Shown here one piece after another: positions 13,177-25,500 of a DNA stretch of 64,000 nucleotides (position 1 is its first letter; every line of letters starts with the position of its first letter). The stretch covers positions 372,001 through 436,000 of the forward strand of contig JBLDXI010000048.1 in NCBI GenBank assembly GCA_047495785.1, written 5' to 3'. The notes under the pieces are model-generated. The model was given only the letters and a program-made list of their open reading frames with translations, was not told where the DNA came from and did not search any database. This DNA comes from Lepidodermella squamata (Eukaryota; Gastrotricha). A program made the translations under genes and the position numbers.

Positions 13177-13937
13177 ATGTCATTTTTTGCTCCTGAGGTG
13201 CGTGTTCGCAATGCAAACGGGCGAAATCTTGCTGAATATCTCAATGAAACATTCTTCAAACTTCGAGGGTTAGCTTTTATTGTTTTATTATTCGATTCAT
13301 AAATTTTTATATTTTTTAGAAGTGTTGTTGAGGTTACTGTCGTAGCCCGGAAAGATCTGCCTAATAATGTAGCAGAAGAAGCGATGAAACTAGTCGAAGA
13401 AAATATGCGAGAACTCTACGAGTCGTCTTCATGGGGCTGGGATCGACCGAAAAAATTGGCCGAATTAACCGATGATACGGCCAGATTTCTACTCGTTCAA
13501 GAATCGGAATCAAAACGACTAGTCGCTTTTGCTCATTTTCGCTTCGAACTCGAAGGCTCGCAAGCTGTTTTATATTGGTAAGCAAATTATTTCGATTTTT
13601 TTTTAAACGGAAACGGCTCGAAATTTATTTGAGCGCCAAATTCTGAATTTTTGTAAATTTTTCATTATTTTTATTTCTCAGTTATGAGCTGCAAGTTTCG
13701 AGGCAATTTCAACGAGGCGGTCTTGGTAGCTATATTCTGAAAAGTCTCGAATTGATCGCACTGAAGGCTCAAATGGACAAGATATTGCTCACAGTATTTC
13801 CGCATAATACGGCGGCTGTTTCGTTTTATACGAAAAAACTCGGCTTCCACGTCGATGAATCGTCGCCGTGGCAAATCGGCGAACGCGGCGCTAAATACTA
13901 CATTCTATCACTTGAGTTGCAAAATTCCTACTTCTAA
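13177..13937 (+). CDS. NAA40: N-alpha-acetyltransferase 40 (NatD), histone H4/H2A N-terminal acetylase
   Basis: Exons 13177-13268, 13320-13577 and 13682-13937 give 201 residues. NatD transfers acetyl from acetyl-CoA to the N-terminal Ser of histones H4 and H2A. Family blocks seen are MRELYESSSWGWDRPKK (human YEQSEWGWKDREK), VAFAHFRFELE, the GNAT acetyl-CoA loop RQFQRGGLGSYI near residue 125, and KILLTVFPHN...FYTKKLGFHVDESSP. The N-terminus is shorter than in vertebrates and lacks the Lys-rich start. Acceptor TTTTTTAG lies 8 nt before the ATG. NRDE2 follows after 294 bp on the same strand, suggesting a shared transcript. Confidence 0.93.
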
Positions 13938-14231
13938 CCTCATCTTTGTTTCGATCGAAAAAATCTCAAATTAATTGTTTCGAGCTTGTCCCAATTCGTT
14001 CCTGTGTTAACGCGTCGAATGATCTGGAATTATTTGAGCAACATTTTACAGCGTTCTGTGGTGATATTTATCCGGCTTTTCTCCTCTAATTTTTCACATG
14101 CCAACGAAAAAATTTCGACACTTATCTCTTGTTTAGTTTCATTCTGGTCTTATTTGCAAGATCCCGAAGGGACGTTAAAAATTTATTAAAATTTTTTGTT
14201 GAACTAAATTTTTGTTTTATTTTAGATTTTA

Positions 14232-17200
14232 ATGAGTTTATTTCCGGCCTATTCCGGGCTAAGTAAACCCGATGAGACTCGAATTGAACAATTTGATGCG
14301 ACTGCAGTTGGAAATTCTGGTCAAACAGCAATAGATTGGCTGAAAAATGACAGTTTCACCATTCCAGTCCCGAAGAAAGAAGTTGTAGCCATCTCTTCAG
14401 ATTCAGAGTCCAGCATTGGCGTGGAGGAAGTGATTGATCTGGCCGATTCAGATGAAGAAATTCCGCGAAAGCTACTCAAGCGAGACGAGGCTGAAGTTCA
14501 AGCGAAAAATGCTGGAATTTCGGGTCAAAAAGCTCCACTAGGCGCGTTATTCCTTGAAGATATATCGATTGCTAGTCTGAAATCAGCGGATAAACCTGTT
14601 CCATTTCGAATCGACCGTGCTTCGAATCACTCATTAGTCAAATATGGATCGATTTTCGACGGCCACTTATCGCGATATTACAATATATCACCTCAATTTG
14701 CGCTGTCAAATTCGAAAAAGGGCGAGTTGATGTACCGTAAAAAAGAGCAAATTCTGGCGAAAAATGACAAGAAAAAAGCGCAAAAGGCGAAGGAGAAGCG
14801 GTATTTCGACCGAAATCAACTGCGAAAATTGATGAAAATTCAAGACGTGACGGCTCGAATTCGAAAATCGCCAATATCGATTTTGGACCTGCCTCCTGTG
14901 TTGAGATTACGGCCAATTCACGACGATTTGCCGACGAAAACTTCGACTGAAAACCTCGATTTACCGTACGATGAGTTGAAAAAGGCGTCGATTCGTCAGA
15001 AAACTGAAGATTTCAACAAAAGACTAGGCTTCGAACCCCAAAATGTTCAGCTATGGCTTGATTTCGTCGATTTTCAGAACGATTTGTCAAAATTTGGCGA
15101 TCAAATGACTGAATCGGCGTTGCAAGAGAAAAAGCTGGCAATTTTAGACCGCGCTTTGTCGCAAAATCCGGGAAATGTGCGGTTGCTGGTTGAAAAAATT
15201 AAATTGAAGGGAAATTCAATGGCTAATCAAGACGCCGTGGCTGAGGAGTGGCGGAATATCGCTTTCGTTCATCCGAACAATGCGGATGTGTGGTGGGAAT
15301 GCATTATGGCGCATTGCCGGCGGTTTGCTGGTTTCTCGTTCGATAAGCTAATGATGACTTTCTCGAGGTGTCTAAGTACGATTTCAAATATTTTGGATGG
15401 CACAATCAAATCGCATAAAGCTGGGCCAAATCTGGAGGAACAAATGATATGTAAGTCATTCAATTGAATTTTGAAAAAATCAACGCGGTTTCGCAAAATT
15501 TAAAAGTTTATGTAAAATGTAAACTTTCGATGAATTTTAACAAATTAGCCCACAATTTTTAATTTTCCGGCTTAAATTATTTATTTCTTACGAAGATTGA
15601 GGTTAATCCGCGCGTTTTTCTTGAATTTTAGACATTTTTGTCGCTCTGGTCTACATGTTGCGAGAAGCTGGTTTCACAGAACGAGCCGTCCTGCTGTTCC
15701 AGTGCCAAATCGAACTGACCTATTTCGCACCCCAGCCTGTTCAATCGATGCCTAGAACTCAAGCTATCGACGAGTTGGAGCTGTATTTCAGCTCAAATGC
15801 CTCGCTGTTCGGCCTTCGAAACGCCTGCGGCTGGTCGAAATGGAACCCAGCACTCATAAACGACCCGAAAGACCGAACTGAAAACCAAAATTTCGTATCA
15901 AATCTTGAGATGGAAGACGAAATCGATCGATTAGTTATCGAAAAATCGCCCCAGGGTAGTTCAAGGTCGATGATTTGGGCGTATCTTGAAGAGTCTCGAA
16001 CAGCTCGCCGAATTCTACCGCTACCTGAAAATTCGCCTCATACCGACGATCCGGAACGGCAGGTGGTTTTCGACGATATTTCGCGATTCCTGATCAAAAT
16101 CGCCGCGCCCGAGAATAAATATCGAATTTTGCTGCTGTTTTTCGAATTCTTCGGCCTGGATATTGCGAACCCGTTGGATACATATCTGAAAAATGACGCG
16201 TTTTCAACAAGTTTCACGTGCCGATCGATGAATTTTGACTCAGATTCGAGGCCGAAGTTGGTCCAATATGATCGTGGCTTATTTCGAGAAATCGTCAACA
16301 ATTCATTCAACCAAATCGCCGGAATTTTGAACGAACCATTTCGAACTCATTTGATTTGTTGCTACGTGAAAAATGAGATAAAATCATGTGTATCAGAGGA
16401 AACTCCCAGCAATTTCGACTTGAGGTCGAAACGCGTGAAAAATCTCATTCGCGACGTGTTGAAAGAGCCGGCTAATCGCAATAATCTCGCAATTTGGGCG
16501 TTATGCAGCGAGGCCGAGTTGAAATTGGGCAAAAACTTGAATTCCGCCCTAAAAATGGCTGAAACGGCGATTTCAATGTCGCATCAATTGAAGCTGTACG
16601 CAAGTTGGGGCGCCCTCTGCCATTTGGCGAGTCAAACTGCGTATTTCACGTTCATGAAATCTGCGCCTGAGCCTGGTTGTATCGAAGTTTCGCGCGTTGT
16701 GGACGATGCGAATGTGGACGATCCAGGGGCGACTCGGTCGGTTTTGAAGCTGTTGGCGTCGTGTTTGCTGCGAAGAGCTATCAGCGGTGATATTGGCGAT
16801 GTTGATCAAGTAAGTTGCACACCTATTTATTTTAGTTGAAAGATGAAAGGAGAAAGGAGGCTTTTAAAAATCATAATCGAACGAAAAGGAAATTGAAACA
16901 TTAGAGATCAGAAGTTGAAAATGTAACCATGATGACATTACCTTGTGAGTAGCCTTTGGCTTTTGTCAAAAATTTCGCCAATCCCCACTTTTCACTTATT
17001 TTCGGTCAAATAGAAACAAGTTACTTGTTACACTAGGTTAATGCTTCAGAAGAAAACGGTTCTCGGCGCCAAACGGCCTGTTACCGTGACCTGGTCGTCT
17101 AAAATTGTCAAAAAAAGTTGAGAAATATTTTTATTTTTATGCGTGTGACCACTAATTTAATTTTATTCAAAATTCATTCTTCTATCCCTTAACCTCTTAG

Positions 17201-18082
17201 GTCAAAGCTGAAGTTGACCAGCAACTGGTGCCATTTTTGAAATTCTCGAACATCCCGGGCAACGATGACCAGCAGCCAGAACAACACCTAATGCCGGTGC
17301 AGCCGCTGATTTGCCAAGTCGCCGAATGCTACGCCCTATTCACGTACCTCGTATCTCGTTTGAGAAACGAAAACTCCCTGCCAAGTGCCGATTTAGTCCT
17401 AACATCCTTACTGAATCAAGTCGATGTTGTAGCGAAGTCGAAATCTTCGCTGAATCCTTACTCGACGGTGCGGAGATTTTTGGAACAAGTCACGCTACGT
17501 CTTCACTGGTCGCGCATTTCAATCGCAAATTTCGACTATCGAACGAGCATAAAATCGATAACTCACCTGAGAGAGATCGTTCTGATTGCTTTGAACGATT
17601 TCCCGTCTAACCCGGCGTTTTTACAAGGCCTAATCGCTATCCGAGAGCCGGCGTTCATGTCGTCGAGTTTCGTCAAATTCACGCGATCTATGTCGCATAA
17701 AATCAACCAACCCAGCGCTTGGCTAGCGATTTTAACGGCTTTAATCGCTAAAATAGACCCAAGCTCGATTGGTTGTGCTGAAAATATGATTCGGTCTTAC
17801 TTCGAAAAATCGCTAGTTTCACCCAATTCGCTGAGAAGTTGCGTTATCTGGGCGTTTTACATCGCATTCGAGTCGAAAATCGGGTCGAAAAAGCTGGAAA
17901 ATGTGCTGTTTCGAGCGTTGCAAGCTTGCCCCTGGGCTAAAGAGATGTATATGGCACTGGCGAGGACGCAGACCAGTCAAGCGAAACTGCAGGACGCCGT
18001 TGATATGGTTGTTGAAAAGGGCTTGAGACTGTGTACTCTGGTCGATGAACTGGACACGTTTCCCGGTGTGCCAAACTGGTGA
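14232..18082 (+). CDS. NRDE2: NRDE2, nuclear RNAi / RNA surveillance HAT-repeat protein
   Basis: Exons 14232-15450, 15632-16809 and 17201-18082 give 1092 residues, close to the human length of about 1160. Residues 1-90 are acidic and Ser-rich. A basic stretch near 180 is rich in KKKAQKAKEK. From about 255 (TEDFNKRLGFEPQNVQLWLD) helical HAT/TPR-like repeats run nearly to the end, with the typical NP-x-N-x-x-L pattern (SQNPGNVRLLVE, HPNNADVWWE). NRDE2 works in the nucleus. In C. elegans it mediates heritable nuclear RNAi, and in mammals it binds the exosome helicase MTR4. Acceptor TTTTAG lies 6 nt before the ATG. Poly(A) signal AATAAA is at 18204-18209. TRM6 begins 388 bp downstream. Confidence 0.9.
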
Positions 18083-18469
18083 AAAAGTTGCTAACAAAGT
18101 GATACTAAAACGATTCATCATTGGAATGCGATGTTTTCTAGCCAAAAAGCTTCAAAAAATCCAAGTATTCCCTAATTTTCAACCCATTCAACCCTTGGGT
18201 TAAAATAAATTTTAAAATCAAATTAAATTTTGAATAATGCACAGAATTCCACCGAATTTCCTAATTTGTGGAGAAATTGAGAAAAATGTGATTTTTCTAA
18301 GCTTTTTCGCTAGAAATTCGCAAATTTTTACACCTCATTTTATACCTTTAAAAAAATATTTAAAAAATTAATTGCTCAATTTCTTTTGAATTTATCTATT
18401 TATTTTCCAATAGAATTTTAATCTTAATTGTTGTGATTGATATTTGTTGATTTTTCAATCGATCGAATT

Positions 18470-21400
18470 ATGAGTGAAATTGGAATAATTCGCGAGAATG
18501 ATTTCGTCCTCATCGAATGCAACAACATCCACGTATTTCTGGATCGCGTCTACTCGAGTCGTAAAATCAAAATCCACCACGCGAAATTCAGTGCCGCAAA
18601 AGTTGTCGGCCTGCGATTCGGCACGCTGCTAGAAGTTGTCGATAGTGAAATTCACGAAATTAAGGAGCAACACTTTCACAATCTCGCATTTCACGGTATG
18701 GATGGCGAGGATGAAACGACCTCGGCCAACAACCCCTGCGAAATTGCGGGCGATAATCGAAATTTAATTGAAAATCCTGAAAATCAAAAATTGACTGAAG
18801 ACGAAATTAAAGAGCTGAAACGGACTGGGTTTAAAGGTTCTGAGGTCGTGTCGCGATTGGTTGAAAATTCTTCGACCTTCAAAGAAAAAACAGTTTTTTC
18901 AAAGGAAAAATATTTGAAGCGGAAACACAAGAAACACCGAATTATCATTCGATTGCTCAAGCCATCTGTGAGAAATTTGATGGATTGGATGGCCCAGAGG
19001 GGCAAGCAGCGAATCGGTGGGCTGAGTTCTGACATTCTAGCCGGAATTATGTGCCATGGCAATGTTTCTCACGGCGGTCGGTTCATTGTTTTCGACAACT
19101 GCGGCGGCCTGGTGCTGCTGTCTATGGTCAGTCGAATGGCTGGAGGCGGGCAGATTTTCGATCTTCACACGTCAACGCAGCCGACGCGTGAGGTGTTTCG
19201 CAAAATTTTCGACGCGATTCAGTTACCAGAGTCGGATTACGGCATTATCGAGTCGTTTCCGATGCAGTACAGCGAGAGTGTGGCTCAGACTGAGTTTTTG
19301 GACCTGCCCTGCGTGCCTGGGGATGACAGTTCGGGCGTGATTGTTGGCAAAAATGACAGTCCGACGGAGGTTGCGGAGAAGTTGGAGCGAAGAAAAGCGC
19401 GGTTTGAGAAACTGAAATCGCTCTGGACCGTTTTGAAAGAAGGCAATTTTGACGGGTGAGTGAAAATTTTCCGGATTATATTATAGCTAACTATCAATCA
19501 ATTATTATCCTGAGCTTAGAATTTGAAATTTATTCGAAATTATAATTTTTCGTCGTAATCCTGAGCCTCTTTAAAACATTTCTGATAGTTTTTCGGTTGT
19601 AAATTCTCGATTAGAAGGCAGAACGACTAGAACGATTGGAAGCTTTTTGAACATGGCCGATATTAGTTGTTACATAAACTAATTAAGTTGCATAAAGTAC
19701 AGTCACAATACTTGCAAAAGCTGAATTTCGGTATGAATTCCATATACCGTGCCGAGTAGTTGGAACATTCGGCGAACAACTCGGGAAACGTCGGAATTGA
19801 GCGATTTCTCGACAGTATCCGAGCCAGTATCCGACAGGAAAAGAGCTCATTCCTCACCAGGCGAAGTAAATAGAATTGAAAGAACAGTAAATTGAACTAA
19901 TGAGTAATGGAGTTACCGTGTTGAAAGAAGGAAATTTTGACGGGTGAGTGAAAATTTTCCGGATTGTATTATAGCTAACTATCAACCACTATCCTGCGCT
20001 TAGAGTTCTCAATTTATGCGAAATGCTAATTTTTCGTCGTAATTCTTGACCTCTTCAAAACTTTTCAGATAGATATAATGACCTCATTTAGGGTTAGGCC
20101 TTTACTATTACAGTGCCCACGCCACTGACCTGACATTATTTTCGGGCAGTACGGTAATTTAAAGGAACAGAAAGTATAAGGGGTCGGAAAAGTTCCAAAT
20201 GCCATGAGTTTCGCAATTTAAATTGCCTCAGAGATCCTGTATTGTATAAAAAAAAACGCAGAGAAATTTGTCAAAACCGGTAATTATTGCCCGTGGAAAC
20301 GATCTTCTTCCATCCAAGCTCTGATGCAAATTTAAACAGGGTGACCGATTCGTGGTCCGCTTTGCGAGTTTTATATAGCTCCACGATATCGTTTGTCTTC
20401 GTCAACGAAACACGATTCTTCGTCTTTGCGATTCTGCTGTTCGTTATCAGCCGTGTCATTGAGACGCAGATTCTTCTTGAATACACGAGCCACCTGACGT
20501 TTTTCAGCCGGTTACAAGTTAATTTCACACAAATTTTGCGCAAAGGCAACCCGATCAGATGATGCATCACTTCTTGTGCCGAGTAGTCGCGGTCGCCGAC
20601 GAATTTTCGGAACATTCGGCGAACAACTCGGGAAACGTCGGAATTGAGCGATTTCTCGACAGCCAGTATCTGGTCGAATAGTAGACATAATTTCTCCCTT
20701 CGAAACGTAACCAACGAGATAGCGAATGATTCCGTTGATGTCGAAGATGGGATAAGGGTATGAATTGCCGCGCCCCGCGAACGATATCAAGGGGTTCTAA
20801 TTGTTGGTCAAGCTGTCGTTTCTTCGAGGTTCAAATTGCCACCGACAGCGCTTATTTTCATACTTGCGAAGAGTCTCAAAACTCGCGGAAAATTGAAACG
20901 GCAAATTAAAGGTTAAAAAATATATAAAAAACTTACTGGACTTACTGTAACTGAACTTACTGTAACTGAACTGAACTGAACTGTACTGAACTTACTGTAA
21001 GAAGTGAATGGACGATGACGATACGCCTAGTCAGTCGCGGTCGATAGTCGATCATTCACTGGATGAGAATGATGAGATGTTCGGGATTTCTTCTTGGAAC
21101 CTTCGTTATCGTCGTCGCTTGATTCAAACGCGGTTCGTTTGGCCTGGGTAAGGGCTTTGATAGCAAGTCTGAAAGGCTGGCCTTCTGATGTAAACCTAGT
21201 AGGTTCAGCCGCCTCATGAGAATCACGTGATCTGAAACCGTTGTCATATATTGACCTGGCGACTCGTAGCAAGTGCTCTACGCCGTATGGGGGGTAAATA
21301 AATAAAATAGGACAGAATACGCTGGCTGTAGCATTTTCTGCCGGCGTGGTCCTTGCCAAGCTTGGAAATATTCGGCGATTGTTTTCGAAATCGGGGCCAG

Positions 21401-22169
21401 GCTTCGAATCATCAAAGACAAGTAAGGAATTATCATATGAAAAGCTAATGGCCTCTAATGGCATCAGCCATTCGCTCATCCGTAGGGAGGCGTTTGGACT
21501 TGGACTCCTGCGTCACATTTCGAACTTAACGCCGTCGCAACGAAGAACTAATTAAGGTTCATTTTCAGAATTTTGGGCCTCAGGGCGATATTTTTTCAAT
21601 GTATTCTGAATACAAGCTGATCAGCTCATCATCAAGAGTGACGTAGCGAAAGCACTCATGGAGTTATGCTATTAGAGATATTTGAGATCTTTGAAGCCTA
21701 TAAGAAATTATCGAGCGGCAATCAATCTTCTGTGAGAAGTACGGACCAACTTTTCCTGGATACTTATTCGATTTGCACTTCGAAATGATCGAACCATAAA
21801 TCCACGTTGAACATATTGATAATCACTGAAAATTAGTGTTATTATTATTTAGTAAAATCGATTAATTCTGTTTCTTCGCCCAAAGTTAGGCTGATAATCG
21901 CGACAAGAAACAACCCGCTACCCGTGCTGCAAGCCTATTTCGACTGCGTCGCCCACAGCCGGCCTATCGTTGTGTTCCATCAGAGCCGCGAGCTGCTCGC
22001 GCCCTGTTTCACGTGGCTAGTCAACACGGGCCGATGCGTTATGGCCTCGATGGTTTCGAATCTGTGCCGCGAAATGCAGGTCCTACCCGGCCGTACTCAC
22101 CCTGTGATAATGATGCCCGGGCCTTCGGGTTACATTCTATACGGCACTAAGGCCGAGCGTCATAAATAA
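18470..22169 (+). CDS. TRMT6: tRNA (adenine58-N1) methyltransferase non-catalytic subunit TRM6
   Basis: Exons 18470-19455 and 21890-22169 give 421 residues. With catalytic TRM61 this subunit forms the nuclear m1A58 enzyme and binds tRNA. Blocks matching the human protein include NRNLIENPENQKLTEDEIKE (near residue 92), VSRLVENSSTFKEKTVFSKE, KHKKHRIIIRLLKPSVR and, in exon 2, GLIIATRNNPLPVLQ and EMQVLPGRTHPVIMMPG. The acceptor at 21889 (GTTAG) is the only one that keeps GLIIATR in frame. The long acidic spacer of vertebrate TRM6 is largely absent. The single intron is 2.4 kb and full of repeat debris, unlike the short introns of its neighbours. The AATAAA signal at 22165-22170 overlaps the stop codon. 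Confidence 0.93.
19428..19592 (+). repeat. Exon 1/intron junction of TRM6, original copy of a local duplication
   Basis: This block covers the last codons of TRM6 exon 1, its donor GGGTGAGT and about 135 bp of intron. It recurs with modest divergence at 19916-20074, 489 bp downstream. Shared landmarks are GTGAAAATTTTCCGGATT, ATAGCTAACTATCAA and TTTTTCGTCGTAAT. Confidence 0.85.
19749..19820 (-). repeat. Short copy of a Helitron-derived segment
   Basis: This stretch matches 20576-20672, sharing GGAACATTCGGCGAACAACT and the following 35 bases, but a block of about 20 bases is missing from it. It is therefore a fragment of the same element, placed between the two TRM6 junction copies. Confidence 0.75.
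19916..20074 (+). repeat. Second copy of the TRM6 exon-intron junction (decoy donor)
   Basis: It repeats the terminal codons of exon 1 (TVLKEGNFDG reads as VTVLKEGNFDG) plus the same GACGGGTGAGTG donor. It lies inside the intron, so a duplicated donor site and a short exon fragment sit about 490 bp downstream of the real ones. No acceptor-bounded open frame makes it a proper exon. Confidence 0.8.
20271..20790 (-). pseudogene. Decayed Helitron Rep/helicase fragment
   Basis: Two minus-strand frames, 20790-20512 and 20714-20271, overlap and are joined by a frameshift. The first carries GIIRYLVGYVSKGE. The second carries FVGDRDYSAQEVMHHLIGLP and, further on, HESVTLFKFASELGW. This order (YVSK-x-E, then AQE-x-x-x-x-L-x-GLPL, then L-x-x-FAS) matches the Rep-to-helicase region of Helitron transposases. 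The catalytic HUH/Tyr region and most of the helicase are missing, so it is dead. Confidence 0.75.
20926..21001. repeat. Short tandem repeat (CTGAA / ACTTACTGTAA units)
   Basis: Imperfect units of ACTTACTGTAACTGA and CTGAA repeat over about 75 bp at the edge of the Helitron debris in the TRM6 intron. Confidence 0.75.
21027..21479 (-). CDS. Unrecognised 150-codon frame inside the TRM6 intron
   Basis: An uninterrupted minus-strand frame begins MSEWLMPLEAISFSYDNS, continues PPYGVEHLLRVARSIYDNGF and ends in an acidic then basic tail (ESSDDDNEGSKKKS) before a stop. Codon choice looks coding and the acidic/basic tail is not typical of random frames. I recognise no domain. Lying next to Helitron debris, it may be cargo or a fragment of the same element rather than a host gene. 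Confidence 0.35.
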   Translation of the reverse strand: MSEWLMPLEAISFSYDNSLLVFDDSKPGPDFENNRRIFPSLARTTPAENATASVFCPILFIYPPYGVEHLLRVARSIYDNGFRSRDSHEAAEPTRFTSEGQPFRLAIKALTQAKRTAFESSDDDNEGSKKKSRTSHHSHPVNDRLSTATD

Positions 22170-22537
22170 AATCAAAGAGTTGTGTAGAGAAAATATGCCT
22201 CGAGAAAATTGATAGTCATTTCTAAATGCGAGAAAATGGCTTGAAAAATGATAGAAAATGACCAAAATCTCTTTAAAATTTTCATAAAATAAAAATTTCG
22301 AAATTCTGTAATTTGGAAATAAATTGTCAATTTTGAAGGGAAATTTCATTTTTCAGCCATTATTATTGCAAACCGTCTCAAATAATTCCATCAAAAATAT
22401 GAAGAAAAAAATGAAAAAATCCATTTGAATTTGATAGCCTAATTTTAAATTAATTTTTTCTTCTTTGTATAGATGGTCGGGTAATTTTTTTACGTATTTG
22501 TTATAATTTATTTGTGACCTATCATCGCTCTTCGCCA

Positions 22538-25500
22538 ATGTCGTTCCCATTCGAAATCGACCCTCAATCGCCGTTTGTCGAGCGGTACCGCGGCACGTTG
22601 CAACCGGCTATATTCGAGCTACTCGACCGCCTTCAATCACAGGGTGTTTCATCGAAACTGCTCCTCGACTACGGCGCGGCTGCTTTCATCGAACTTGTGC
22701 TATTCGATTTCATTCTCAAAGTGTGCGGCCGCGTGAAACCGGCCAGTGCCGATGATTTATCGTCGTATATTGTGCTAAATTTTCCCGATCCGCTTCGCAT
22801 GCGATATGCTGAGTCGGTTATCGAGCTGTTCTCAACCGCGACGAGTTCCAGCACTAATTCCAGTGCGACTACGTTTTTCAGCCGCAAAATCAGTCTATCT
22901 TCGTCCTCGAGTTCGAGTAGTGCGAATTCGGCCCTGGTGCTACCGGTTGATAAAATTCAGCGAATGTTAGCCAAAGACGTACTGCCGCCGCGGGTTAATC
23001 GGCCAGTTGCTGAATTTCTAGCCGCACTGCTACAGGTTTGCTGACATTTTTTCAGAAATATTACAACAGGGAAATTGAGAAACCATCAAAGATTCAGCCT
23101 ATTCAAGAATTTGGTCGAGACCTAGCAAATCGGAAGGAAGACCCAAAAATAATTTGGTTTCAATTGCTATAGAGAGAAGTTAATAGTACTAGTATTATGA
23201 TATTTACAGCTCGAGGTTTGCGACTTGAGAAAGTTGGACATATAAATAATTTGAATCAAAACATGACAAATTGAGGCGTTTTTACAGCCACGAGTCTCCG
23301 TTAATTGGTACTGTTAGCGACGTTTCGAGCCCATCTTCAGGCTAAACGGGGTATCTACAGTAACAAAAGCATGGTGAAAATTTAGTTGAGCCGTGAGCTC
23401 ATGCAAAGAAGCGCTATAAGCTTGAGAAATTCTATAGCCGTTACCTGATAATGCCGGCCCTTTCTGATGAATCTGATAAAAACACAAAGCTCATTTTCAA
23501 TTGCCACTTTCTTCTTCTATATCTCTCCGATATTCTCAATCCGTTAATTCGTTAGAGGCGTCGAGCCACCCCACACCCCACCCCCGCGTGTTGTACGCCG
23601 TGCCATCGGCTTCAGGCAGCTTTGTACCAGCTTCGGGCAGCTTTGGAAAGCGCACGATAATGGGTGTTATTAAGTTTTCTATGGCGGTCGACGCCGTCGA
23701 GCTGACAGCAGTGGTGTTCAGAAGTTGCCCCAGTTCCACAGCGTTGTCGTTGCCACCCTGGCGATGTGGTATGCACCGGTAGCAGCAGCAGTGAAGGCAG
23801 CACCGGAAAGCAAGCCGGCTAAAAATTGCTCCATATAAATTAACAATAAAGCCTATTCAAATAAGGAATGGAAATATTAGCCATGTTATTAATAAGGTGC
23901 CTGCCAGAATGATGGGTGATTTTTTCAACACTGAAGAGGAAAATTTCCAAACGATGAACAAAAATGATAAGACTGAAGTTATTAGGCCCAGGCAGCCTCC
24001 TGGTTTGCGATCAATGGGCCGAGAAAAATAAGCACCAGGGCGGCAACAGTCATGACCAAATTCTGTAACGAGAGTTGAGCGTGATGGTTGCAAACTGCCA
24101 TATAGCTATGACAACTGAACGATTCTCAAGAGTTTCTTTGATTTCTAGGGTTAACAAATTGTTGAACAAAACATGGGACGAAATGTTCAGCAAATCGGGA
24201 CTGTCATTTTAAGGCTCCACTGCACAGTCGAGTTTTTAGGTTACAGTCGTTGTTGACAGCATCTGTACTACGCGTTTCGTAGCTCCGGCTTCCGTTAGTT
24301 GGATCGTAGTGGGCACGTTTGTGCTCGCGCGATCGGACGTTACGCCAAGATTGGACACAATCTGCGGCGACGGCGTACTGACTGTTATGCTATAGCGATA
24401 ACAGACATCGAAATTATTTAGCGCTGCTTCAAAAGGGTCCATTGCGATGACTTGTGATCCATTAAAAACATCCAGTGTTCGAGCCGACAGGTAGTATAGA
24501 TCCTCGATAAATTGGGTTGTAAAGTTCGCGCATCTTTCGGCTATAATACGATCATCGGTGAGATCAGGCTTGTTCACTGTAATTGTCATTAGCGGCCGAA
24601 AAACCACCTTAAAATTATAAATTCAAGTTTCTCCATCGACGTCACGTCGATTCAGTAGAAGTTCCGGACACACAACACTTTGATAATTAGATGGCAGTAT
24701 CAGAGATCAGCCAGAGAAGCATTTTCCACGTGTAGAGGCCGATATATAGATCGGTTAAAAAGTCGGTTAAAATTAACAGCGTATCGATCTCTACGACAAA
24801 GAAGACGTTTTGTCGCACACCAGACGGCTAAGCCAGTAGCGTTTTATTAGTGTGCCGCCGAAATACATGCGCAAAAACAGAGTGGTAGGAAATAGGAAAT
24901 AGGAATATCAAAATTCAGAATTAGTTGATTAATTTTCTACCGAGTCCACAATGCAATCCTGATGAAACTCAGTGAAATGTTGAATATGAATAAATTGCTG
25001 TATACTGCTTATTTTTCGTTGCAAACAAAAGCAACGAAAGCAACGCAACTAAAAGAACTAAGGACATGATCATTCGAGCAAAACTACCATCCTCTTTCAG
25101 CCGGAGACTTGTTTAAAGGAGTCTTTAAAGAGGGCCGCGTCTCCTGTCTGAATTTCTGGGCTGCGTTGAGACAAGCAAAGCCGATATCCTGGTCAGCCAA
25201 TGAATAGAACAGACTAGACCGATTACTTCACCGTCGAAAACGCGGCATTAGTAAATGCAAATGAGAAGAGCGATTTTTGAGTCATGACAATGAAATTTGT
25301 TTGTAACATTTTTGGCACAACTTATTACACCTGAACAAACGCTGGCCCGAGCAACCTAAGTGTAGAAGGTTCTGAGAGTAAACGCTAGGAAAGATATTAA
25401 GATATTAAGATAAGATATTAAGAAAGATAAGTGTTAACCTGTCTAACCGCAGGGTTACTTGGAATGAGATCGGATCTGATTTACATCGAATTTATTTTTG

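Noticed and set aside
18437-18469. Upstream in-frame extension of TRM6 from a non-ATG codon
   Set aside because: It begins with TTG and matches nothing in the family; the ATG at 18470 is used instead.
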